This document shows positions 13,701 through 25,700 of a DNA stretch of 64,000 bases, piece by piece. Made by a program: the position numbers and the translations under genes. The number at the start of each line of letters is the position of its first letter. The first letter of the stretch is position 1. The notes beneath the pieces were generated by a model. The model was not told the DNA's origin and ran no database searches. It saw nothing but the letters and a program-made list of their open reading frames with translations. Source of the stretch: Anagrus nilaparvatae (taxonomy: Eukaryota; Arthropoda; Insecta; Hymenoptera; Mymaridae); the NCBI GenBank assembly GCA_022575985.1, contig JAKSXM010000014.1:17918001-17982000 (forward strand), written 5' to 3'.

Positions 13701-16700
13701 AAATTTATATCAGTTTAATTACGCGAAAAATTTTTTAGCATTTATTAATAAATGCTGCTACGAAAAAAACGGAAAAAAAATTTTTATTTAATTTGAATTT
13801 TTTTTAAAAGATAGTTTTATTTTATTTTAATTTAGAACAAAACTGCAACTATGCAAAAAAATTGAGGTGTAAAATGATGACTAGTTAAAAGTACTTGCAT
13901 TCATTTATTTTAAAGTTTTGGCATTTATTTTAATAAACATTAGAAGAAGTTAAAAAATTTCATAAAATTTTATTTTTTAACGTTTTTTTTCTCATTTCAG
14001 GTCACCATTTCCAAAATCCAGAAGAAGTTAATCTTGTGTTAGAACCTGGCATATGGTAAATATCATTTAAATCATGAATTTTTAAAATGAAGATAATAAT
14101 AGTTTCCGTATAACTTTAAGGCCTGTCAGTAAATAGTATGCTAGCTTTTGATTTTGATATTATTACTCTGAAAAAAAAATTTATGGCTAGCGGAATTTTT
14201 TTTTCTTCGCCAACAATTGCAAATTACTTGAAATGTATAGAAAATTTAAAAAAAACATTTTTTCTTTTCTTTTTCCAAAATTTTCTTAAATCTCATCATA
14301 CCGATATACGCATACCCCAAGTAATCGGGAAAAACATTTTTTTTTACGTTTCAAGTCATTTGCAATCGCTTTGCGAGATAAAAAATTCCGCTAGCTACGT
14401 GCGGAATTGCCGCAGGCGGAATTTATTTTCATTGTATTTTTAATTGAAAGATTAAAAATTAGTTCACTTCATTTAGAACGTCAAACTACACTATTTTGTT
14501 ATGAATCAGTTTATTATGTTGAGAAAATATCCCAGGTAACCTCCTTTAATACCTGTGGGCTGTATGTGCCTAGAACTATCAACCGACATATAAAAAATAA
14601 AAAGATTCACAAAAAGATTGGAAATTTTGGGTTCTATAAGTAGTTTTATTCTTCTATATATGTCTATAAATTATTCTGTAAAACTCAATTTTGCAATAAT
14701 TTTTTGAACAAAATTTTTGAGAATCGCAAAACTTATTTTTATCAAAAATGTTAATTTGGACAACAAATATAAAAATTGGTAATTTTGGACCGAAAATTAG
14801 AGAAAATGAGGGATACAAAATTTCGGGATTCAAAAGGTAATGCTTATTAAGAAAAAGTGAGACTATATTAATAAATTAATTAAATTGTAAGGTATCACCG
14901 TTACCTGGAAGAAATTCAAGAATCTTCTCGAGAATCTTTTAATAGTTGATTTTTAGGCTCAGAAGGTTCGTTAACATAAATGTTGAGTACCTGAGATGAT
15001 TTTTATAATTAAATAAACCACAACAATATGGTGTAATTTGGTCCTCCATTTCCCCTTAGTAAGACAAAATCTGTTATATTTGGACCATTAATCTATTCTG
15101 TCGTCTAATATTAGGTATTCATACATTATACACTAAATTTTGTTTTCAAAACTTGTTCCAATGAATATAATGGTATTTTCCTTTTTTTCGAAATACTGAA
15201 ATCTTTGGCTTGGTTCATAATCTTGTATTTATATTATTGTGCTTTGTAACTAACTTTCGCTGTTGCATTGATACCAAAGAGTGAACGACATTTTAACCTC
15301 GATTAAAACAAGATTGTTCGTTGCATTTATATACACACAAATAACTTAAAACGCCAAATATCCGATTGTCTGCATACTTCCCGAAAGCTGTTTATATTTT
15401 AAATAATACTTCTATGTTTGATACGAGGTTTGATATTAATCTTTAAACGATCCGGTATCGGCCCGATTACTTATTTTGCCCTGTATTTTGCGGCTATAGA
15501 TACCTTGATATTCAATACGAATGAATTTCTCTTTTTTCGGATTCCAATGTTCCAATATTTTATAAAATACCCTTTAAATGTTGGTTTTTATAAAAATTCT
15601 TTGAATGTTACTGACGTCAGAAACTGGAATATTATTCTTGTTACGACGTCAAATTTAAATTGTCTTTTTTTAAATATAAACTTTTCAGACTCATCAAAAA
15701 ATAATTAACTTCATGCAAAGTTTATTCCTTTCTAAGCTTTTTTCTAAATCATAGTTACTGCAATAGCCAAACGTTACTTTGCATTTATTCTTTTAACTTT
15801 AAAATAATTAATTAATTAAATAGTGCTAATTTGACTATTTTATTTACAGTTCAAAAGATGAAAAAGTAGATAACAATTGTGTAGTTAGGGCTCGTGGACT
15901 TCCATGGCAATCATCTGATCAAGACGTGGCTAGATTTTTCCGTGGATTGAATTTGGCAAAGTAAGTAAAACCTTCATATTAAAAATTATCAATAAAAAAA
16001 ATGTCATGTCCAAACTAAAGAGTTTATAATGAATTCAAAATTATCTATTTAAATATTTATATTAATGGTAATTTTTATTTATTGGATGTAATTTGGTGTA
16101 AGGAGTCTAAACAATAAGGTAAAAAATCAAAAAAATTTTAAATATCGATGGATTTTTATAAAAACGCACAATTTTTATTTACTTTAATTTTATATTCCAA
16201 TAATTTACCTTATTTATTGTTTAAAAATTTGTAGTATTTAATAAGATCAAGAATCAGCAAAAAAAAAAATCACATAATAGCAAAAACAAAAATTATTCTT
16301 GATCTTTCCTTAAATTAGTTCAAATGTATGATTGTGGTGCATGATTTTGGTCACGCGATAAAGTTTTATCTAGGGTCATGAATGACATGCTTACTTTATT
16401 ATCCATAATGTATATAAATATTAAACAAATCATCATTTTTTACGATGTATTTTAGATATTTTCTAAGAATTTTTTACTAATCTAATTAAATTTACAAGAA
16501 TTGCATACTTATTTCTTATCTTTTTTTAATGATAATTAAGCTTTAACAATTAGCTTTTAAATAAATTGATTCGCAAAATTTTTTAAATACGATATAAAAA
16601 CCACTATTTGTAAATTATTCCAACAACCAAAGTGAAAAAAATATGTACTTAGATAAATTTAAGTGAACTAGTTACTTAATTGGATGTAAATACTTGTACG

Positions 16701-19700
16701 CTAGCTTAATTTTTTTAAATACATTTCATTTAAATAATGAACGAACATCAAAGTAGACAAATAAATGTAGCATGATAAGGCTTTAATTAGTGTTTATTTT
16801 TAATTTAATTTTTTAATATTATAAATAAATCTTTTTTTTTTTCAGAGGTGGTGTAGCATTGTGCTTAAGTTTACAAGGAAGAAGAAACGGTGAAGCTTTA
16901 GTGCGCTTCGTAAGTAAAGAACACAGAGACATGGCACTAAAAAGGCACAAACATCACATAGGCTTAAGATACATTGAAGTTTATAAAGCAAATGGTGATG
17001 ATTTTGTATCTGTTGCTGGTGGTACTAATGGCGAAGCCCATGCTTTCCTATCAAGAGGTGCTCAAGTTATTGTAAGAATGAGGGGTTTGCCATATGATTG
17101 TACCGCCAAACAAATTATTGAATTTTTCTTATCTGGCCAAAAACCTTGCCAAGTATTAGATGGTGAAGATGGTGTTTTATTTGTAAAAAAAGCAGATGGC
17201 AGAGCCACTGGAGACGCTTTTGTATTATTTGCTAAAGATGAAGATGCTGGAAAAGCATTAAGTAAGCATAGGGACAGTATTGGTACCAGATATATTGAGT
17301 TATTCCGAAGTACAACTGCCGAAGTTCAACAAGTTTTAAATAGAGTAAGTGACGTTAAGCCTTTCGAAAGGCCTATAATGCCACTACCACCATTACATTT
17401 TCCACAACATTTTGTACCTTCTGGAACAAGGAAAGATTGTATCAGATTAAGGGGCCTACCTTATGAAGCTTCTGTTGAACATATTTTGGAATTTATGGGT
17501 GAATATGCTAAAAATATAGTATATCAAGGAGTTCACATGGTATATAATGCACAAGTAAGTAATTTATTCAAATGATATAATATGAGTTACCCTTACCATA
17601 AAGATTAGCATTTATCTACTTTCGGACCTTCGTCTCAATCTGTGTTATGCAGGGTACATAGAACCAAAAAACTGAGAGCATTGATGGCTCAGTCGGTAGC
17701 GCGCTCGCTCTTCAACCTATAGGTTGGGGATTCGCGTACAGCTTCGGACAAAAAATAATCGTAGTTTTTTTTCTGCAAAGATAAAATTCTAAAATTATTT
17801 CCATCAGTGCTTTAGGAGTGAGGCATCCGCATAATGTTAAATTAAGGCGTATAACACGGCATTATGTAGATAACGCAGTCCGAAGTGCTTCCGGGGCACT
17901 TAAAGAGGCGCGGGGTTTGGGAGAGGTAGCGTACCTCCTGGACCACTTGTATATCGCTAATAAAAAACATTCACACAAACAGGTACACTTACGCAAAATC
18001 TATCTTAATAAATCTATCTTAAAAAACAAAAAAATCAATCTTCAAATAAATGAACTCACACATTACACAAACATATACACTCACACTATAAAAAATCTAT
18101 CTTAAAATAACACAAGAGATCATAAGCAAGTTCTTAATATCTCTCATGAATAACTAACTAGAACCAAAAAACTAAAATAGTATATTTACGGCTCGTGTCC
18201 AGAAAAGTAAAGAATAGCCCAAACCCCAAATTTATTTCCGAGGCGAAGCCGAGGCCGAGGATGGTAAATTCGCGATTTGGGGCATTCTTTATTTATGGAC
18301 AAGGGCCGTATAAAATTTTTTGCGGCGGTAGCGAAAAATTTCAATTTCCTCGGCCGCGCAATGGCCAGGAAATCGTACTTTCCTGACTACTGTCCAGAAA
18401 AATATTTTAGAGCTTTTTTTAAAATACGTGGAACTCTGGGTCAATATGAATAATATGTCTTGATGAAATTAAAAACTAAATTAATAAATCCGCTATATTT
18501 GATATTGTTCCTGATTGCAGAAGAAAGGATTTCACTAGAGAAAAGTGAAAAAAACCCATTTGCGAAGAGTAGTTTTCTGCAAATTTTACAATTATACGGT
18601 ATTCTCTTGCGGACGTTTACGGCGATGCGCAATAAATCAAAATGGTCTACTACACATCAGTTCAATAGCAATGGAAGATAATATCGGATAATTATACACA
18701 TACAGACAAACATTTTTTAAAACCCGGGTTTTTAGCTTCCTGGGGTCCCAAAACGTGCTTATATACCAAAAAATCAGAAATAAAAATTTCACCTATCACA
18801 AGCACAAGCTTGTGCAGTAATATCAAAGAATAACAATTATAACTCAAAAAACTGTTTACATTTATTTATTAAGCAACTCGATAAGCAAAGATATATGCGT
18901 TATTGTATTACCTTTAATGAGTATAAAATTAATTGTAAAATTATTTCAATAATTTCAGGGACAGCCATCCGGCGAAGCTTTCATTCAAATGGATAGCGAA
19001 GGATCAGCTTTTGCTTGTGCATCTTTACGGCATCATCGTTACATGATTTTTGGAAAAAAGCAACGATACATCGAAGTGTTTCAGTGCAGTGGTGAAGACG
19101 TAAACTTGGTTTTAACAGGTGCATCAATCCCGGGTAAGGCCATCATGTCACCCGGCGCTCCTATAACAGCACCATCGCCTAACGCGGTTACCCTTGCTCA
19201 ACCTCCACCAGCTCCTGCTCCCGTCTCTACACCTCAGCCACCTCTGTGGGATATACACGCTTTTGTTCAAGCCCAAGCCCAAGCTCAAGCACAGGCCCAA
19301 GCTCAAGCTCAGGCACAAGCCCAAGCTCAAGCTCAGGCTCAAGCTTTGCGAAATCAAGACTTATGGTTGATGGCACTGGCCTCTGGAGCTAGTGTCCCAG
19401 TCAGTCAGTCTTCCCCCACGTCACAGAATTCTACTCCTGCTGTTAACAGCAAAGCGTTAGCGTTACCGTCCACTGTAAATCAATCTCAAATTCCTCATTA
19501 TGCAATGGCAGCCCCAGAATTACACCATGGTCAAGCGGGACCCATTGGTGCTACAACTCCATTGTTATTTTTTAATATGCCTACTAGGATACCTTTAATT
19601 CGCGCACCTCCTCCAGGTCATCCAGGTTTCATGGCTCCTAGCCAAGTTATCCCTACACAAATTAATCATGCTGCCTTACTAGGATTAAAACGGTCTTGGG

Positions 19701-22700
19701 AATCCGCATTTCCACAGGAAGGTGCTATTCCAAGCGTCAAAAGACCCACTTGGCAAACAAATCCGGTTATCCATCCTGGGGCACCTGGCCATCCTGGATT
19801 TGCGTACCCTGCCCAATTCTTTCCACAAATTTAGAAATAAAATTTTTGATATTTATTTACCTGACAATAAAATAAATTTTTTACAAATAATATAACATTC
19901 CTATAAATTTATATTAGGATTTGATAAAATAATATTTAGACGCAATATTTTTCTATCAATATACTAAATTTTTATATTCTCTAAAATAAAATCTATATAT
20001 ATTTTTTATTATATATAAAATATCCTAAAATGATATAATTTTGCTAAAGTATAAAATTTTTTTTCTGTATATTTGTAAATAATTTTTCGTATAACTTTAT
20101 TTAATCGATAATGATAAATCATAGCTATATCAAATGAATTATTTTATCATAAGTAAATAAGTTTTCACCAGAATAATTTAGAGACTATATTTTTACTATT
20201 GATAATTATATTTATTATAAAGTAAGTTGATATTTGATAATTTTTTACACAAATTTATTCCATCGCGTACTTAGTTCTCTACTTTTGAGTACAATTAACT
20301 AAAGTGGCCTTATGATATTGATAAAAATATTATATTTAATGTTAATTTATGTACCTATTAAGATTTAATAGTTTTATATCCATTTATAAAAGTTATCATT
20401 TTTAGGATTATATAGAATTATTTACACACACATACTTTCGAATAAGTTTTTTTTAATTTTATTACAATCACTTAGTATTTTTTATTTAGTTGTTATAATA
20501 TATTCCACTATATTATTTTATTTAGTGATATGAAAAGTACTTAGAAAAAAAATTGATTTTTTTCTTTGAATTATGTCTTACAAAAATAATCATTGCCTAT
20601 TATTTATAGTTTAGAATGTTACTTAATTTTTAAAGTGGTTGCAGCAAAAAATATCAGTCTGAATATAAAATTTTAAGTCAAATTATTTTTCTAAGGTATA
20701 AAAATCTTTATCAGACTTGATTTAAAAACAAAATCAGAGAATTTATTTTTGACCAACCATCTTATAAAAATTAAATTCTAATTGGGATTTTAAAAAAAAT
20801 CAAGATAATACCATACCTAATTTATGAAAAATATTTTAATTTTTGACAGTTTAATATATAATAATGTTACATGATTTTAGCTATTGATGAATATTTATCA
20901 AACAGGTTGCTATTCAAAGTAAAACCTATGAAGATGCATTTAATAAAACTGTGTTTTTTACTAAAAAAATTTTGTACCTGATTAAATTTTGCGCACTGAT
21001 TGATAAATTACATTACAGTTAAAATTAATTATTTTGATTTGCAAATTAGCACATTCCAATTCCTATTTAGAATATATTTATATTATTTAAAGTTTCGTTT
21101 TCAGGCCAATCAATTTTTTTACTGCCACTTTGAAAAATAAAAAGCCCTTAAACTTACTTTTAGATTCGTTAAATTTTGATAAAATTCTATTTTTAATCAA
21201 TGTTACTGTTGAATAATGAATATAAAATAATTTTTCTAGAATTTTTTTCGATAATTATATAGTTACTAAGTTATAAAAAGGTACTTAACAATCAAACATT
21301 GCGTACCAGAGAGAGCAATTTTTTTAAACCAAGGGCTCATTATGCTTTAACTTAAGGGTAAATCCCACAAGTGCGAAAATTCCTTAAATCATGTTTTCCT
21401 ATACTACAAAATCACATATCAAACTTACCTAAAATTCACAATAAATGCTTTACGATAAAGTACAAATGCAATAAAAATAATAATTAATTTTTATATTATT
21501 AACTATTTAATATAATGTGATTAAAGAGCCATCGAAAGTTTCGAAAACTAAACATTCCTTTGTTATTTTTAAAAATTTTGATACAATCTTTAAATCATTC
21601 CTTAGTTAATTTTTTGCATTTAATTTCCTTGCCAAAATGTATTACTTTTAAGATTAGATAGAGACAAAAAATTCCATTTACATGAAAGTAGGTTTCAAAA
21701 TTTCTTTTTTCATGCACTAGGCTCTACGAACCTAAAGCTACAGTAATGAAAAAAGTATTTTGAATCCTTTCAGTAAAGCTTAGAAATTTACTGTTCTTTT
21801 TGGTCTTTCGATGGTTAAAAATTCTTTTTTTTTTTATTAATTGAGAGAGTGATAAACAAAATAATTCTTGCCATTAGATTTGAACTTAAATAAAATTATA
21901 TTTAACTTGACTCTAAAAACTACTTTTAAAGAAAATTGCATGTATTAAATGGGATTCATAACTATACTTATCAGTATATAATATTTTTTTTAAAAATTGT
22001 TTGTGGTTAATAATTTTCTATTATAAATATAAAAAATATTTTTTTTCCAAAGGTATACAGGTGGAGATTTATAATAAAAATGAGACTTTATATAAATATA
22101 TGTTCATTTTTCTTGTTTTTTTTTTTTTTTAATTTTTTTTAATTTTTCTGTATGTGTATTAAAATTAATTGCATCTTTTTTTAAAGGAATAAAAATGCTT
22201 AAAAGTTGGTTTAAAGGTCCTATTTTATGTTTTATTGAAAATTTAGAGTACTTAATGAAAAAAATATATATTTTCAATAAAACATTCAAGTACAATACAC
22301 ACTTGGGAATCATATTTTTTTGTAAAAATTCAAATGGTAGTTTTATAAGTAATTTTTTATATTTTAGGTATATAAAAGCATTGCTTCAAAGAAATCATTC
22401 TCTAATTGTTTTGTTATAGATAAATAAAATTTTTTTTTTATGGTCAAGCTAAAAAAAAATGGTTAAGAAAACAAAAAATTTGTACAATAGCAATTTCTTA
22501 ACTTTTTGTATAATTAGTTTTGAAGTTGTTATAATTAATTAGTTTTGATTAAAAATAAATGTGGCAAATTAATAAGTAGTAGTATTAAAAAATATTTGAT
22601 TAATCAATAAAATTTAATGTCACTAAATTTTTAGTTAAAACTAACATGGATAAAAATAATTAATTGTAACTTAATGTACAGCTAACTTGACATATTAATT

Positions 22701-25700
22701 CTTTTCATTTACAAAAAGCAAAACTGAATCTGTAGCTATATGAATTATATGGATTCATTCATTAAATTTTATGATAATCATCCATTTATTAATCATAATT
22801 ATATCATAAATCATAAACTGTATCGTATAGAAAATGAAGTGAATGGTTAACATCTGGAGGATGCATAAAAAATAAATAAACAGATTTTTTAGATTAATAG
22901 TAATAGAAAATACTTATAATTTATGATAAACTTCTGTACATCGATCCAATGATTATAATAATCATATGTTTAATAAATGTATAATCGTGTCTAGTGGAAA
23001 ACAACATTTTTCTTTTTTTTAAGCTTGGTGGTTTAATTGGTGGTTTCTTACATATATTCCTTAAATTACCTTGCACGATGGTCGTACTTTTTTTGTCTCT
23101 ATACATTTTTTTTTTTAAATTTAATTATAGATACCTATGCTCTGTTTAAATATAGGTATATTTTAGTTTAAGTAGTTTTAATGAATTCACACTCTGATTT
23201 TTTTCTAGGAAATATTCAAAAAATTCAACCTGCTTTATTGGAGTACACTTTGGTACCTTTAAGCAAAAACCATAATATTTTTAATAAGTTCCACTTGAAA
23301 AAATTCAGAGTTTAATATTAACTTTTTTGGGTTAATTATTCGTGCTTTTGTATGCATTAATTAAAAATTTTGGGTCTTCTTATATTTTCGCATGACAAGA
23401 CTTATTACATAGATGGGTGCATGTATCCGTTTAAATTTTAATCGGGTTGTTATATTAAAATGCAAAAACGAAAAAAGTACGGTCATCGGATCCTGTTCTT
23501 TTTTTTTTTATTTAAGGGTCATTTTACGTGTAAAATAACCCTTAAATTAAATGTGTTTCATTTGGGCTCGTAGGTATCTTTGGTGTATTTTCGAGATAAT
23601 AATAAAATTTTCTTATCATTTAACTCTTTGTCACTATCTAAATTTCTTATATTTCATTTTCTTGATACCATCAATGTTCTCACTCTTTTACAATGCTTAC
23701 ATTTTTCTAATTTTACAATAACAACATTGCTTTTTTTTTAAAACTGGCTTTATTATATAAAATATTTTAAAATATGTTACAGAAGTTAAGTGGTCAACTA
23801 CACTGTAAAAACTAACTTTCTTAGATTTACAAAAAAAAATAGAATATTTTCGAAAAATTAGTAAATTTTCAAAAAATTTTGTAAATATTCGATAAAAATC
23901 GTAAATTTACTAAAAGTATATTATCAAAAAATTCGAGAATTCTCGATTTTTTTTGTCAATTTACGTAAATTCATAACTATTTTTCATAAATTTAGAACTA
24001 TTTTTTGAAAATTTTCGAACAAAAATTTTTAATTATCAATTTTTCTTGTGAATTCTCAAAAAAAAATCGAGAATACTCGAATTTTTCGTTAATATACTAA
24101 ATTTAGTAATTATACGATGTTTTTCGAATATTTACAAATTTTTTCGAATATTTACTAATTTTTCGAAAATGTTCTAATTTTTTTGTTAATATAAGAAAGT
24201 TACTTTTTACAGTGTAATTATTTATTAACTTGGACGATATTTAAACAAATTTTCAGACATCAAAAAGTGCTACACTAAATGAATTAATTTCTGAAAATGT
24301 AAGATCATTAGCACCGAGATTAGAAATCAATTTTGCTGAATTTAATTGGAAACTTTTATGATTAGCTTATAAAGCACTAATTTATCGGAGTATCCATATG
24401 GGATAGTACATAACAAAAAAATACTAAAAATTTTATTTCATTTTTTTTTCTAGTATTTGAATTTTAAAAAAACTTAACCGTTTGAATACATGCTTTATAA
24501 AAAAATTTAAATAGTTTTAAAACTTTCTAAGCAATAGTAAAATTTATGGATCAATTTTATTTACTACTATGCTGACCCAAACATTAATAACACCTTCAAG
24601 CCAAATTTGGGCCAAGTTTTGGACCACATATGGCAAAAAGCGTTGCCCTCATATAGTTTACGTCCAATATTTCACATTTGCATCCTAGTTCACTTTTGGC
24701 ATATACTTTGAATCATACCACATAGGATGCCAGATATTTCAAAAAATCAACTTAAAAAAAAATCATATTTTAACTGAATTTAAACCTTAGAGTTTCAAAT
24801 CATTGGAAATTGATAATATTGTTATTTTATCATAAAACATTTTACGAATGTTTAGATTATCAATTTCCAATGATTTGAAAGTATAAGGTACAAATTCAGT
24901 TAAAATATGATTTTTTTTAAGTTGATTTTATGAATTATCTTGCACCATACGCAACATAAAATTTGGACCATAGGATGCATGCAATGTGTGGGCAATACTT
25001 TTTACCTAATATCGCTCTAAGCTTGTTAAAAATATCTCTGAACTATAAGACGTAAAATATATAAGGCTTTTTGCCATATAAAGTCCTAAACTTGGCCCAT
25101 ATTTGGCCCATAGGTTTTATTATTGTTTGGGTCACTTAAAAGAACTAAGCTTCTTGTGAATCTTTCTGAAACTCTTTTTAAAATTTTTGTAAAAAACTCT
25201 ATGGAAACTGTGGTAAAACTAATCGTAAAAGTTTTTAAGTTGTTGAGGCAGATAATGCCAATATGGGAATATTCAATACTTATGGGTCTGATGATCTTAC
25301 ATTGGGCGAGTGTTATAAAAATTTTGAATTTTTATATGTTTCTTTAATTAAATAAATTCAAAATATAATAATAATAATTTTTCTTATCAATTAGTTACTA
25401 TAAATATTTGCAATAAAGCCAGTATTAAATTTAGTGATGATATTGTATTGTATTAAATTACAAAGAAAAGTGTTTAAATGAATATGGTATTAGATATCAC
25501 AACTTAATTCATTATTTAAAAGCTTTTTTTAAAAATAAATTCAAATTTTTCAAACGACTTCAATAACCAAAGATGCCTGCTTAAAGCTCAATTAAAAATT
25601 TATGATGATTATTTGAAAAAAAAATTTGATACTCAATTTGAGTAAAATTATTTATGTGACTAGTAGAATAATAAAAGCTTCTTTGCAATTGGTAGATAAT

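Larger units (their letters stand above)
17555..18958 (+). other. fus: fusilli intron, 1.4 kb, transposon-rich
   Basis: It contains a SINE (17674-18158), a GC-rich palindromic repeat (18187-18400) and one member of a dispersed repeat pair (about 18700-18800). ORFs here belong to these repeats. Confidence 0.8.

Noticed and set aside
14138..14643. Overlapping 101- and 78-codon ORFs
   Set aside because: They fall across the hairpin element at 14186-14395 and low-complexity T-rich DNA.
15418..15708. 96-codon ORF with hydrophobic residues
   Set aside because: Composition follows the AT-rich sequence. No conserved motif; it lies wholly inside a fusilli intron just before exon 5.
17674..17745. Functional tRNA gene at the A/B boxes
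   Set aside because: No complete cloverleaf or acceptor-stem pairing could be drawn, and the sequence is part of a longer unit with target duplications, so it is a SINE head.
17818..18105. 95-codon ORF
   Set aside because: Lies inside the SINE body bounded by the 15-bp duplications.
25123..25347. 74-codon ORF starting inside the MITE end
   Set aside because: The start is in the MITE terminal repeat, and protein-like sequence continues in another frame. Treated as part of the decayed relic instead of a gene.
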